64,000 bases of DNA from Anaerolineales bacterium (GCA_014860745.1 JACZJC010000021.1:1-64000); one strand, 5' to 3'. Numbered from the stretch's first letter, positions 17,913 to 27,248 are shown. Numbers and translations are program-made. Notes: generated by a model not told the origin, from the letters alone.

Positions 17913-18884
17913 ATGGCTCATTATCTGGTAACAGGCGCGGCAGGCTTTATTGGGGCACGGACTTCGGAGATGCTTATCGAACAGGGGCATACCGTGGTCG
18001 GCATTGACAACTTCAACGATGCGTACGATCCGCGCATCAAGGAATACCGCTTGAACCGGCTTCAGAAGTTGAAGGGATTTACATTTCACAGGCGCGATAT
18101 TTCCGATAAATCCATTGTGGATTTATTCCGGAATGAAAAAATTGACGGGGTTATTAACCTTGCAGCGCGGGCCGGCGTGCGTTTCAGCGTGGATAATCCC
18201 TGGGTGTTCGTGGAGTCGAACGTCACTGGCACATTGAATATGTTGGAAGTCTGCCGCCAGACGGGCTGTAAAAAATTCATTCTTGCTTCCACCTCCAGCA
18301 TTTATGGTGAAAACCCGCCGTATCCAACGCCCGAAACTGCATCCAGCAGTGAGCCGCTCCAGCCGTATGCCGCCAGTAAAAAGGGGGCGGAGGCGCTCGC
18401 CCATTCCTATCATCATCTTTATGATATCGATGTGACCATCGTCCGTTATTTCACGGTCTATGGCCCGGCCGGCCGCCCGGACCTTGCCATCTTCCGTTTT
18501 GTGCAATGGGTCATGGAAGGCAAGCCCGTGCGCATTAACGGCGATGGAACCCAGTCGCGCGGATTTACCTACATCGATGACATTGTGCGCGGGACGATTG
18601 CCGCGCTGAAGCCTGTCGGCTTCGAAGTGATCAATCTTGGGGGGCATGAAGTCATTACCATCAATGAGCTTGTGGAATTGGTGGAGGAATTGACCGGCAA
18701 GCAGGCAACCGTGCAATACGGTCCGCCCAACCTCGCGGATATGTTCACCAACTGGGCGGACGTGACCAAGGCGCGCGAAATGCTGGGATGGAATCCGCAG
18801 TTCAATATGCGGGATGGAATCAAGAACCTGATCGATTGGTATAACGAAGAACGAGAATGGGCGAAGGATATCCTTACGCCGTAA
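17913..18884 (+). CDS. NAD-dependent UDP-uronate 4-epimerase (GAE-like SDR)
   Basis: Extended SDR epimerase of 323 residues. The NAD motif TGAAGFIG is at 7-14 and the catalytic YAASK has Tyr152 and Lys156. The sequences AARAGVRFSVDNPWVFVESNVTGTLNMLE and RYFTVYGPAGRPDLAIFRF are the hallmark of UDP-glucuronate 4-epimerases. Next to wbpA it may act on UDP-GlcNAcA to give UDP-GalNAcA rather than on UDP-GlcA; sequence alone does not decide this. No UDP-glucose dehydrogenase is visible. A good Shine-Dalgarno sequence is lacking. Confidence 0.85.
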   Translation: MAHYLVTGAAGFIGARTSEMLIEQGHTVVGIDNFNDAYDPRIKEYRLNRLQKLKGFTFHRRDISDKSIVDLFRNEKIDGVINLAARAGVRFSVDNPWVFVESNVTGTLNMLEVCRQTGCKKFILASTSSIYGENPPYPTPETASSSEPLQPYAASKKGAEALAHSYHHLYDIDVTIVRYFTVYGPAGRPDLAIFRFVQWVMEGKPVRINGDGTQSRGFTYIDDIVRGTIAALKPVGFEVINLGGHEVITINELVELVEELTGKQATVQYGPPNLADMFTNWADVTKAREMLGWNPQFNMRDGIKNLIDWYNEEREWAKDILTP

Positions 18885-18896
18885 CCTTCAAGGTAA

Positions 18897-18945
18897 TTAC
18901 CAATTACCAATTACGCCCTTATAATCTGTAATTGGTAATTGGTAA
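18897..18945. repeat. Perfect 18-bp inverted repeat upstream of the flippase gene
   Basis: Arms at 18897-18914 (TTACCAATTACCAATTAC) and 18928-18945 are perfect complements with a 13-base loop. The hairpin ends 6 bases before the ATG at 18952, so it covers any ribosome binding site. Its unit GGTAATTGG recurs in frame inside the next glycosyltransferase gene. Confidence 0.8.
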
Positions 18946-18951
18946 ATTTTT

Positions 18952-20283
18952 ATGTCCCTCCTCTCGAAATTTAAAAACGAGCCCCTCTTTGCAAAAGTGA
19001 TCCGCTCCAGCGGATCGTTATTCAGCAGCAATGCCATCGCGCTGGGATTGAGCGTTTTGCAGGGCATTATGGCCACGCGCCTGCTTGGGCCTGCGGGCTT
19101 TGGCCTTATCGGTGTGGTGATGGCGTTCGCCTCCACCGTCAACAGCATCTTCTCATTCCGCATGAGCGAGCTGGTTGTCCGCTATGGCGGCGAATATCTC
19201 AACAGGGGAGAAAAAGATAAAGCTTCGGCGGTGATTAAAATAGCGGGCTTCACCGAGGGGATCGTTTCACTGCTTGCTTTTTTTGTTGTGGTTGCCGCCG
19301 CCAGTCTCGCAGAGACCCATCTTGCAAAAACCCCCGGCGTTTCGTGGATGTTCACAGTCTACGCGCTTGGCTTGCTTGCAAATTTCAACACAGAAACATC
19401 CACAGGCATTCTTCAGATTACTGACCGGATCAAGCTGCAAGGGACGATCAATCTCGCGCAAAGTATTTTTACATCCATCGTCATTGTCGGCGCGTTTTTC
19501 CTGAATGGCACACTGCCCATCGTGCTCGGCGCGTATCTGCTCGGCAAGTCCATCCTTGGGCTTGGCATGTTCGTCGCCGCGCAGATTCAATTGAATAAGC
19601 GCCTTGGCAGCGGATGGTGGCGCACGCCATTTTCTGCACTCACGGCTCGAAAGGATATATTCCGTTTTGCGTTCAGTTCCAACATCAGCGCAACTCTCAT
19701 CAAGATCTTTCGCGAGAGTGATCTGATCTGGGTGGGCTTCTTCCTCGATACCACCGCCGTCGGATATTACCGTGTGGCATACACGCTCGTGCATTTCCTT
19801 GCCATTCCCGCCGACCCGCTTATCGCAGCCACCTTTCCTGAGATCAACCGCCTTGCTGTTGAGAAGGCATGGAATAAACTCAAAAGTTTTCTGCGCAAGG
19901 TTACAGCCTTTTCATTTGCATACAACATCATCCTTGGCGGGGGGCTGATCATCTTTGGGCCATGGCTCATCCGTATTTATTCGGGCGCAGAGTATCTTGG
20001 CGCGTATCCCGCTCTTGTTGCGCTGGTCATCGGCCTTGTCTTCAATTACATTCTATTTTGGAATCGTCCGCTTTTGCTTTCGCTTGGCCTGCCTGAATTC
20101 CCGGTGTACGCCACGTTGATCGCCGGTCTGCTCAAACTGGGTTTCTCATTCGCATTCGTTCCACGGTATGGCATCGTTGCCGCGGGCGCTCTGCTTTCGT
20201 TTTATTACATTGCATCGGTGGGGATGATGGTTATACGGGGGGTGGGCGAGATTCAAAAGCAAAGAAGAAAGATGCAAGAATGA
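18952..20283 (+). CDS. Wzx-type polysaccharide flippase (MOP superfamily)
   Basis: Integral membrane protein of 443 residues with about 12-14 hydrophobic helices, consistent with a lipid-linked oligosaccharide flippase. The start LFSSNAIALGLSVLQGIMATRLLGPAGFGLIGVVMAF (about 25-60) is typical of the polysaccharide biosynthesis/MATE-like N-terminal half. GYYRVAYTLVHFLAIPADPLIAATFPEINRL (about 265-295) is the conserved mid-region. The next gene overlaps its stop by 4 bases. Together with a separate ABC exporter it suggests two export routes, or two products, in the locus. Confidence 0.85.
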   Translation: MSLLSKFKNEPLFAKVIRSSGSLFSSNAIALGLSVLQGIMATRLLGPAGFGLIGVVMAFASTVNSIFSFRMSELVVRYGGEYLNRGEKDKASAVIKIAGFTEGIVSLLAFFVVVAAASLAETHLAKTPGVSWMFTVYALGLLANFNTETSTGILQITDRIKLQGTINLAQSIFTSIVIVGAFFLNGTLPIVLGAYLLGKSILGLGMFVAAQIQLNKRLGSGWWRTPFSALTARKDIFRFAFSSNISATLIKIFRESDLIWVGFFLDTTAVGYYRVAYTLVHFLAIPADPLIAATFPEINRLAVEKAWNKLKSFLRKVTAFSFAYNIILGGGLIIFGPWLIRIYSGAEYLGAYPALVALVIGLVFNYILFWNRPLLLSLGLPEFPVYATLIAGLLKLGFSFAFVPRYGIVAAGALLSFYYIASVGMMVIRGVGEIQKQRRKMQE

Positions 20284-21434
20284 AGATTGCTCTGATTACA
20301 AACTCGCGAATCCCGTCACTCACTGCCAATTCAATTCAGGCGATGAAGGTTGCCCAGGCATTGATGCAGCTGGGACATGACTTGCGGATGTTTGCGCCTG
20401 CGGAAGTTGAATCTGCAACTCAGGAATCACTTCTCACGCATTACGGATTACGCCTCTCTCCCCGCCTGGACCTGCTTCCGTCCATCAAGCAGCTCAAACG
20501 CCTTGACTTTATCATCCATGCCCAGCGTGCCGCGAAAAACTTTGGCGCGGAATTAATTTACACATGGCTTCCTCAATCCGCTGTGCTGGGATTGTGGTCT
20601 GGTTATCCTGTTGTGCTTGAAATGCACGCGGATAATTCTGGAAAACTGGGCGCGTGGTGGCTGCGTCAGTTCTGGAAGTTAAAGGGCCGTAAATTGATGA
20701 CGGTCACTACGTCAGCGTTGCGAAATGCTTTGGAACGTTCGACCAACTTGCAGTTTAAGAATGAGGCGGTGCTGCTCGCGCCGAACGGCGTCGAATTGGA
20801 AAAGTATGAAGGCCTGCCAAATCCAGTTGAGGCGCGTCGTCAATTAAATCTGCCTGAAGGTTTGACCGTTGGATTCACAGGGCATATTTATCCCGGGCGC
20901 GGCGCGGATTTGTTGTTTGAGCTTGCGAAGCAAATGCCGCAGGTGAATTTTTTGTGGGTGGGCGGCACGCCTGAGTTGGTGGCGCATTGGCGCGGGGAGT
21001 TGCAGCGCGCGCAGATGACGAACGTGACGATGACGGGTTTTGTGAAGCATGAAAGCATCCCGCTGTATCAGGCCGCTGCGGATATTTTGCTGATGCCATA
21101 CAGCCGTTCCATCGAAGCCAGCAGCGGACAGGATATTGCCGAGGTCATCAATCCAATGAAGATGTTCGAGTACATGGCGGCAGGACGGGCCATCGTTTCG
21201 GCGGACTTGCTTTCGATCCGCGAGGTGTTGAATGAGGGGAGTTCTGTGTTGGTGGATGCGGGGAATTGGGAATCGGTAATTGGTAATTGGAAATCAGCGA
21301 TTGAGTCTTTGCTTGTAGATGAGCCGCGCAGGCTGGCATTGGGCGCTAAGGCGCAGAAAGATGTTGCGAGGTTAACTTGGGTGAAGAGGGAGGAGATGGT
21401 GATGGAGAGAATTGGAAGATATTTTGTTGTTTAG
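20280..21434 (+). CDS. GT4 glycosyltransferase
   Basis: GT-B glycosyltransferase of 384 residues, overlapping the flippase gene by ATGA. The N-terminal domain reads IALITNSRIPSLTANSIQAMKVAQALMQLGHDL. The donor domain includes TVGFTGHIYPGRGADLLFELA and YQAAADILLMPYSRSIEASSG ... PMKMFEYMAAGRAIVSAD, a glycosyltransferase motif variant with Glu in MFEYMAAG. Near residue 328 the peptide GNWESVIGNWKSAIE is encoded by a dispersed repeat inserted in frame. Donor and acceptor are unknown. Confidence 0.85.
   Translation: MKIALITNSRIPSLTANSIQAMKVAQALMQLGHDLRMFAPAEVESATQESLLTHYGLRLSPRLDLLPSIKQLKRLDFIIHAQRAAKNFGAELIYTWLPQSAVLGLWSGYPVVLEMHADNSGKLGAWWLRQFWKLKGRKLMTVTTSALRNALERSTNLQFKNEAVLLAPNGVELEKYEGLPNPVEARRQLNLPEGLTVGFTGHIYPGRGADLLFELAKQMPQVNFLWVGGTPELVAHWRGELQRAQMTNVTMTGFVKHESIPLYQAAADILLMPYSRSIEASSGQDIAEVINPMKMFEYMAAGRAIVSADLLSIREVLNEGSSVLVDAGNWESVIGNWKSAIESLLVDEPRRLALGAKAQKDVARLTWVKREEMVMERIGRYFVV
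21261..21302. repeat. GGTAATTGG-type repeat inside a glycosyltransferase gene
   Basis: Tandem GGTAATTGG/GGAAATCAG units encode GNWESVIGNWKSAIE in frame. The core matches the arms of the inverted repeat at 18897-18945, 2.3 kb upstream. Confidence 0.7.
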
Positions 21435-21577
21435 AAAGATCTGCCATCGCCAGTTTTGAAATAACCGATCATCGTGGTATACAAAGTCTCAAGAAATCTC
21501 ATTCCTAAAGTTTTGTGTTTTAGGTGCTAATCTTTGACCACTATTGTTTATCTGTGGGTTGCGGTTTCAGATTGTTT

Positions 21578-22330
21578 TTACCTTTCACAAAGAATATCGC
21601 TGAATTGCTCATTATTTGTCTTATAAGTTGTATAGAAAGTTAAGTATGATTGTAATGTGATATTACGAACTTTCGCTGTCAAAGATATGGTTTTACTTTT
21701 CTGTAGATCAATTGATATTGTTCCATTTGCAATAACGCTATAATGGCCGTTTGGTTTAAATTCCCAAACATTGGTTTTGTCACTAAACAATTTTTCAATC
21801 GCACCTGTTTGTTCCCCTCCCGCGGTTTTGTAATGAGAAGCTTGCAATAGTGCATTGTATCCAATGCCATATGGTGAGTGCGATGAACTACCACCTGTAT
21901 TAGGGTCATTATCGGAGTCAATGGCTACACCCCACCCAATTTCCCCGACGCCTGATCTCAACTCCATTTTATTAATTGTAATTTGGCTGGGTAGTTCTCT
22001 AAGGCTAAAAACTACAGTTAGCATTACCCCATCAAGGCTTGTTGAAACTTTTGTAATATCAATATAGCCAGGAAGTAAGTCGTCAATTGCGCCTTGAACA
22101 GTAGTGCCAGGATTGCAAACTGGCGCAGGTGTTGCCATTAAAGTTGGTACAGGGGTAGATGTATCAGTGGGTATATGCGTTTGTGTACTGGTGGATGTTG
22201 GTATTGCTGTCCCTGTGGACGATGGCAGCGACGTTGTTGAAGGCTCAAATGTCTGTCCTAGGGTACAACCTGAAATAATTAAGCTCAGGGTCAAAAAATA
22301 CTTTGTAAATAACTTACTGCTTGTGTGCAC
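21578..22330 (-). CDS. Putative secreted lipoprotein with Thr/Ser/Pro linker
   Basis: Unrecognised protein of 250 residues. A GTG start at 22328-22330 is chosen because AGGAGG lies 6 bases upstream; the frame is open 21 codons further but without such a site. The N-terminal signal ends in a lipobox, LSLIISGC, so the cysteine would be lipidated and the protein anchored outside the membrane. A linker rich in Thr, Ser and Pro (about residues 25-70) precedes a probable beta-sandwich domain (VSTSLDGVMLTVVFSLRELP; GEIGWGVAIDSDNDPNTGG). The DSDNDPNTGG segment may bind calcium. Its base composition is visibly more AT-rich than its neighbours, hinting at acquisition. It runs against the direction of the locus. 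Confidence 0.7.
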   Translation of the reverse strand: MHTSSKLFTKYFLTLSLIISGCTLGQTFEPSTTSLPSSTGTAIPTSTSTQTHIPTDTSTPVPTLMATPAPVCNPGTTVQGAIDDLLPGYIDITKVSTSLDGVMLTVVFSLRELPSQITINKMELRSGVGEIGWGVAIDSDNDPNTGGSSSHSPYGIGYNALLQASHYKTAGGEQTGAIEKLFSDKTNVWEFKPNGHYSVIANGTISIDLQKSKTISLTAKVRNITLQSYLTFYTTYKTNNEQFSDILCER

Positions 22331-22653
22331 GATTTTCCTCCTGCTATTATGGGCGAAGAGTCTGTCATTGGTAAAAATTGGAAAAGCAGCCAATTATGTC
22401 TTAGGTATATTCTATATCAACACCTACAAACGGATTATAGCCACAATCTTTGCTGTTGTAATTATCAAAACGACCAGTTCCTCTGGCGGTAGAATTTTTA
22501 TATACTCCAACAATATTATGGCTCGCGAAAATCAATATAGTTTATCCTTGCAGAAATCATTATCTTTGCCCTGCTTACATCGGTTTGGCGGAATATTTCT
22601 TTACAGAAAGACATCTATTCCTGAGCCGATACTCAAGCTTCGTTTTGTAGAGC
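22331..22653. other. 323-bp AT-rich spacer without a recognisable gene
   Basis: Lies between the lipoprotein and the diguanylate cyclase, both on the minus strand. It should hold the lipoprotein promoter and AGGAGG site at its left end. No strong terminator, repeat or coding signature was seen; an open plus-strand frame here is antisense to the lipoprotein and has no family resemblance. Confidence 0.6.
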
Positions 22654-24654
22654 CTACCCGGCCTGCCAAACTGTAACCTTGTTGCGCCCCAGGCGTTTTG
22701 ATTCGTATAAAGCCCAATCTGCTTTGCTGATCATTTCCTCGCCGCCCGTAGAGGGATGTGCCGGGTAGGATGTTACGCCAAATGACGCGGTCACCCGGAT
22801 TTTCTGGTTTTGATGGCGCAATACCGCATTTTCAAATAAGAGTCTGAATTCCTCCGCGCGTTGAACGGCTGTCTCGAGGTCTGTTTCTTTCAATACCAGC
22901 AGGAATTCTTCACCGCCGTACCGGAAGGCAACATCCGATTTTCTGATGTGGTAGTGAAGAATATCGGCGGTGGCCTTCAAAAAGGCATCCCCGGCAAGAT
23001 GACCATAGGTATCATTGAGCTCTTTAAAGTGGTCAATATCCATAAGGATGATGCTCAAGGGTTGGGATTCGAATATGGTAAGCTGAAATTCCAGCTCTAT
23101 GCTCTCGATCATGTAACGTCGATTGTACAGCCCAGTCAAGGGGTCACGAATGGTTTGGTGGCGAAGCTCTGCTTCAAGAGCGGTTATTTTTTCGATCTTA
23201 TTCTCAAGTTGAAGGTTGGTTTCCCTTAATTCGGCTTCCGATTTCCGCAGGGCAACTTCCGCATTCTTTTGAGTGGTGATGTCTTCTTTGATGGCAATGA
23301 AGTTGACGATGGCTCCATTGCCATCCTTTACGGGCGCAATGACGGTTGCATCCCAGTAGTATTCCCCGTTCTTTTTTCTATTTAGAATTTCCCCGCGCCA
23401 GATATTGCCAGCCTTTATGGTTTTCCACATTTCTTCGTTGCTTGGGTCCGGTGTTTGCATGGAGTCAATGATGCTGATATTTTTTCCGATGGCTTCTTCA
23501 CGGGAATACCCGGTCAGGCTGGTGAACTGAGGGTTGACATACTCGATAACGGCATTTGGGTTGATGATGACTACTGCTGTCGGGCTCTGGTCCACAGCCA
23601 GGGTAAGCTGCAACAAGTGCAGTTCCTCCTGTTTTCGTTCGGTGATGTTATGGAGCATGACGATTTGCCCGCTGATTTGCCCCGCACGGTCCATCAGAGG
23701 CATGGATTGGATTTCAAAGTGCTCAACCTGCCCATTGAGCATTTCCACCCTGGCTTCTTTTATAAAGATCATTTTATCCAGGCGGGTGGGAGAGAGCGTC
23801 ATGAAATTGGTAAAAACCTCCCTGCTTTCCTTTCCAACAATAGTAGCGTTGACTTGTAGGAATCGTTGGGCAGACGGGTTGATATCCACAATGCGATCTT
23901 TCGCATCCAGGACCACCACCCCGACTGGTATGACTTCAACCAGGGTTGTGCGCGCCAGTGGGAGGATATCCAGCCAGCGATACCGGAATATTGCCACAGC
24001 AAACAGCCCGCCCGATACGACCAGCGCATGGGGGGTGAAATCGAATCCCTTGATCGGACTGACATCGAGGATGGTTATGGCATTAACGATGAACAGGATA
24101 AACATCGCTGATAAGATGGTGATTGTCTGCTGTTGTTTGATTTGATTTGCGCTGGAGAGGGAACGGAGCAGGAAATAATATGTAATGATGGAAATCCCCT
24201 GCAATGAAAGCATGACAGGCGTATACAGGATGCCATGTTTCTTCAAAAGCACATCCAGAGACCCGATTCTCTCCAGGGTATAGCCATACTCAAACATTTC
24301 GTTGTGCCGGGGCGTCAATACGAGTGCGATAATTACCAGCGAGGGGAGTATTAATAGTGCCAGCCGCCGCCGTGTAAGCAAATGTTCAATTCCCAAATGC
24401 TCGAATGTAAGCAGCAGGAATGCCAGCGGCCCAAAGCTAACGATGACATAAACGATTTTCACTGACGCAATTTTTACCTGTATGTCATTGGATGCGATTT
24501 CAATTCCATACGCGAGCGCCCATATAAAGCCGATCAGGAATACCAGGATCAGGGGTTTGGCGGCGGGCTCGTTCCTGCGTCCCCAAGTGTAAGCTGCCAT
24601 CAGCAGTTGGAGCATGGCTGAAAACATTAAAGTGTAAACGACTAATTCGCGCAT
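22654..24654 (-). CDS. Membrane diguanylate cyclase (7TM sensor, two PAS, GGDEF)
   Basis: Makes cyclic di-GMP from two GTP, in response to an unknown membrane or PAS signal. Of 666 residues, 1-220 form a histidine-kinase-type 7TM module (LMAAYTWGRRNEPAAKPLILVFLIGFIWALAYGIEIAS). PAS domain 1 is at about 230-340 (VLDAKDRIVDINPSAQRFL). PAS/PAC domain 2 is at about 345-465 (YVNPQFTSLTGYSREEAIGKNISII). A short coiled coil leads to the GGDEF domain from about 500. The active site is GGEEF, and RKSD five residues before it is an intact inhibitory I-site. Located inside the polysaccharide locus, it may tune exopolysaccharide production. Confidence 0.9.
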   Translation of the reverse strand: MRELVVYTLMFSAMLQLLMAAYTWGRRNEPAAKPLILVFLIGFIWALAYGIEIASNDIQVKIASVKIVYVIVSFGPLAFLLLTFEHLGIEHLLTRRRLALLILPSLVIIALVLTPRHNEMFEYGYTLERIGSLDVLLKKHGILYTPVMLSLQGISIITYYFLLRSLSSANQIKQQQTITILSAMFILFIVNAITILDVSPIKGFDFTPHALVVSGGLFAVAIFRYRWLDILPLARTTLVEVIPVGVVVLDAKDRIVDINPSAQRFLQVNATIVGKESREVFTNFMTLSPTRLDKMIFIKEARVEMLNGQVEHFEIQSMPLMDRAGQISGQIVMLHNITERKQEELHLLQLTLAVDQSPTAVVIINPNAVIEYVNPQFTSLTGYSREEAIGKNISIIDSMQTPDPSNEEMWKTIKAGNIWRGEILNRKKNGEYYWDATVIAPVKDGNGAIVNFIAIKEDITTQKNAEVALRKSEAELRETNLQLENKIEKITALEAELRHQTIRDPLTGLYNRRYMIESIELEFQLTIFESQPLSIILMDIDHFKELNDTYGHLAGDAFLKATADILHYHIRKSDVAFRYGGEEFLLVLKETDLETAVQRAEEFRLLFENAVLRHQNQKIRVTASFGVTSYPAHPSTGGEEMISKADWALYESKRLGRNKVTVWQAG

Positions 24655-24703
24655 TGGGTCGTGTCTTTCGTTTAATTAACACCCTGCAGGTATGGACGAT
24701 ACT

Positions 24704-24730
24704 TTGATGGCTGATGTGCTATTCTATAAT
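24704..24730 (+). promoter_or_regulatory. Possible promoter for the 24.8-kb membrane gene
   Basis: TTGATG (24704-24709) and a perfect TATAAT (24725-24730) are separated by 15 bases, shorter than ideal. It lies in the divergent gap between the diguanylate cyclase and the plus-strand genes. Confidence 0.3.
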
Positions 24731-24813
24731 TAAATCATACTCCAGTTTGCCTATGTTGCCGGCGAATTTTGTCAACTTACATAATTGGAATCTCGAGGGA
24801 ACCACAAACGACC

Positions 24814-25440
24814 ATGCCTGATCCAATTTCTGGTGGTGGTAGAATTTTAAAAATGATTCAACAACGGTTTGCCTCGAGAAAATCGATTCTGCTGGTTCTG
24901 GCGGGGATTCTCCTGCTTGCTTTGCTTGCGCTCACTTGGCGGATCATTTCCTTGCAAAAGGAAGCATCTGAAATTGTCGCTGAAAAGGTTCTCAAACTCC
25001 GTTATTGCGGCGCAAACCCGGATGAATTGTGCATCCTTTCCTTTGGACGGGATGCGGAGGAAAACCTGGCGGTGAGTCTGTTTGTGCCAGACCGCAAATT
25101 CCCCGATTTTTATTTGAAGATCAAAAGGATTACGGGGGAAAGCGTCTATGAATGTGAGAAAAACAAGGAAGTGTCGACCAGCGTATTCTGTTACGGGGAG
25201 ATGGTCAATTTGCAGGAAAAAATGGAAGTCAGTTTGTTGGCAGAGAAGGATGACCGTTTGCTGGCGGCGGGAAACCTGACCTTGAATGCGATTCTGCTTT
25301 CGACCCAATCGCAGGGATCCGACGGCACGCCAACTTTGGCGGCTGGCGCCACAGCGGAAACATTGACATCAACCGCCGAAACTCCGATTGCAGCGACATT
25401 AACCCCGCAGCTTTCCTATCCCAACCCGTCCTACCCATAG
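24814..25440 (+). CDS. Single-pass membrane protein of unknown function
   Basis: About 208 residues from the ATG at 24814; an earlier in-frame ATG at 24769 is possible and neither has a clear ribosome binding site. A cytoplasmic N-terminus precedes one strong membrane helix (SILLVLAGILLLALLALTW). The outer domain of about 130 residues contains four cysteines (YCGANPDELC; YECEKNKEVSTSVFC), which could form two disulfides. The last 40 residues are a Thr/Ala/Pro-rich tail. No family is recognised. It precedes a large membrane protein by 11 bp, so the two may work together. Confidence 0.6.
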   Translation: MPDPISGGGRILKMIQQRFASRKSILLVLAGILLLALLALTWRIISLQKEASEIVAEKVLKLRYCGANPDELCILSFGRDAEENLAVSLFVPDRKFPDFYLKIKRITGESVYECEKNKEVSTSVFCYGEMVNLQEKMEVSLLAEKDDRLLAAGNLTLNAILLSTQSQGSDGTPTLAAGATAETLTSTAETPIAATLTPQLSYPNPSYP

Positions 25441-25451
25441 CGGCTTCAACC

Positions 25452-27209
25452 ATGAATGTTTGGGCGGACGGCCTATCCGTTATTGTTGACCGGGCTTGGG
25501 TGGTCTTCAGCATCTTCGCCACCATCATTTGGGGGCAGGTCTTGATCGTTGCGCCGCTCAGGAAACACTTCAGATCAAGGTTTACAAATGCCGAATACGC
25601 TTCGCTCGGTATGGCGGGATGGATTTTGCCCGTCGCTTTCGGGGCTGTGTTGCTATTTGCGGGAAGTTATCTTTTTGGCGATATTGCCGAATTGATTTTT
25701 ACCCTACTTGCTGTGACAGTATTTATATCCGCCCTGGTTTATGGAAAATCCTATCAGGTTATTACCCCGGCATGGATGCCCATCTTTTTGATTTCGGTCA
25801 TTTTGCAGTTTTCATTTCTTGATAAAACGATCCTGCCGTTGTATTTTGATTCGGCGGAGCATTATCGAATTATCAAATTTTTAACAGGGTACTACGAACT
25901 GACAGGCAGCGGACAGCCTTTAATTAATTATTATCACGTGGGGTTTCATTTTATAAGCGCGGCTGTCGCTCATCTCTTTCAATTGGGCATTGTCGATATC
26001 ATGCTCGTGTTCGGGCAGGCTGTGCTTGTGGTTTTGCCTTTTTCCCTGTTTTTTATAATCAAACAGGAGACCCAGTCAAATATGGCGGCAGCCTTCGCTT
26101 GCCTGCTGGCTGGCATCGGCTGGCACATGCCAGCCCATCTGGTGAATTGGGGCAAGTATCCTGCTTTGTTTAGTTTGCCAGGTATCCTGTTTGTTTTCAG
26201 TATCGGATATTTGCTTTTTCAAAATAAAAAATCCAGGCCATCGATTTTGTATTTGCTTATGGGCTTTGGCATTTTGATCTCCGTTTTAATTCATTCCCGT
26301 TCACTGGTCGTTTTTTTCTTTTCGGCAATCTCCCTATATTTGACTTTCTGGCGGAAACGATTACCGCCGATATATCAGCACCTTGTCTTTGGGATCGTTT
26401 TGTTCATCTTCATGATCGAAATCGGTTATGTACACAAAAGCGCCGCGCTTTCACCCCTGCTGGATGGATATTTAAGAAACGACCTATGGATGATTATCCT
26501 CGCGGCGGCCCTGACCTTATTTTCGATCCGATTTTTTACAGACTTGACCTTCTTATTGTTCGCCTCTCTTTCCTTCCTGGTGCTTGGTCTGTTCGTCCCC
26601 GTGCATTTGCCAGGCTTCGGCACGTTGACACTTCTGGATCGGCCTTATGTGCAAATGCTGTTTTACCTTCCGCTCTCCATATTTGGCGGGTTGGGGTTGG
26701 CGGGATTGTATCGATTTCTCCAGGGATTTTATTATTACCCAAAGCAATTAACCCGATTAGCGGCGTTTTTAATGTTTGGTTTTGTCATATTAAACGCCAT
26801 GGTCAACCACGACTTTTACCCATCCGATTGCTGCCAGATCGTCAGCCGGGATGACCTCACAGCACTGCAATGGATGGACAAAACGCTCCCGTCCGATGTA
26901 AGTGTTCTCATCGCTTCCGCGGATTTGTTCGTTACATCGTTTGAATCTCCGGCCGCGCAGGCGGGTGTGGATGGCGGAGTTTGGATCTCGGCGTTGATTT
27001 CCCGAAAAACGTTCTCCCTTCCGGGGGAGGCGGATTTTTACCAATCCCAAACTCACGCCGAAGTCTGCAAGCTGGGCGCAGACTATATTTACGCGGGCGG
27101 AATGCCGCAAAGTTTTAACGTTCAACAGCTCGATGAACAGGATAATTGGTATCTGCCCGTTTTCTCGCTTCCTGCTGTAAAAATTTATCGAGTGAACGGA
27201 TGCGAATAA
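25452..27209 (+). CDS. Large integral membrane protein, GT-C-like
   Basis: A 585-residue protein with about a dozen hydrophobic helices over most of its length and a soluble C-terminal region of about 130 residues (residues ~455-585). An early non-membrane loop contains LPLYFDSAEHYRI (Asp-Ser-Ala-Glu near residue 134), the position where GT-C glycosyltransferases carry their acidic catalytic residues. YYHVGFHFI follows. This layout suggests a polyprenol-phosphate-sugar-dependent glycosyltransferase, but no specific family is identified. It is followed by three more proteins of similar build in the next 8 kb. Confidence 0.6.
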   Translation: MNVWADGLSVIVDRAWVVFSIFATIIWGQVLIVAPLRKHFRSRFTNAEYASLGMAGWILPVAFGAVLLFAGSYLFGDIAELIFTLLAVTVFISALVYGKSYQVITPAWMPIFLISVILQFSFLDKTILPLYFDSAEHYRIIKFLTGYYELTGSGQPLINYYHVGFHFISAAVAHLFQLGIVDIMLVFGQAVLVVLPFSLFFIIKQETQSNMAAAFACLLAGIGWHMPAHLVNWGKYPALFSLPGILFVFSIGYLLFQNKKSRPSILYLLMGFGILISVLIHSRSLVVFFFSAISLYLTFWRKRLPPIYQHLVFGIVLFIFMIEIGYVHKSAALSPLLDGYLRNDLWMIILAAALTLFSIRFFTDLTFLLFASLSFLVLGLFVPVHLPGFGTLTLLDRPYVQMLFYLPLSIFGGLGLAGLYRFLQGFYYYPKQLTRLAAFLMFGFVILNAMVNHDFYPSDCCQIVSRDDLTALQWMDKTLPSDVSVLIASADLFVTSFESPAAQAGVDGGVWISALISRKTFSLPGEADFYQSQTHAEVCKLGADYIYAGGMPQSFNVQQLDEQDNWYLPVFSLPAVKIYRVNGCE

Positions 27210-27248
27210 GTAGGGAGCAGGGATGAATTTCATGGTAAAAGTGGGGAT

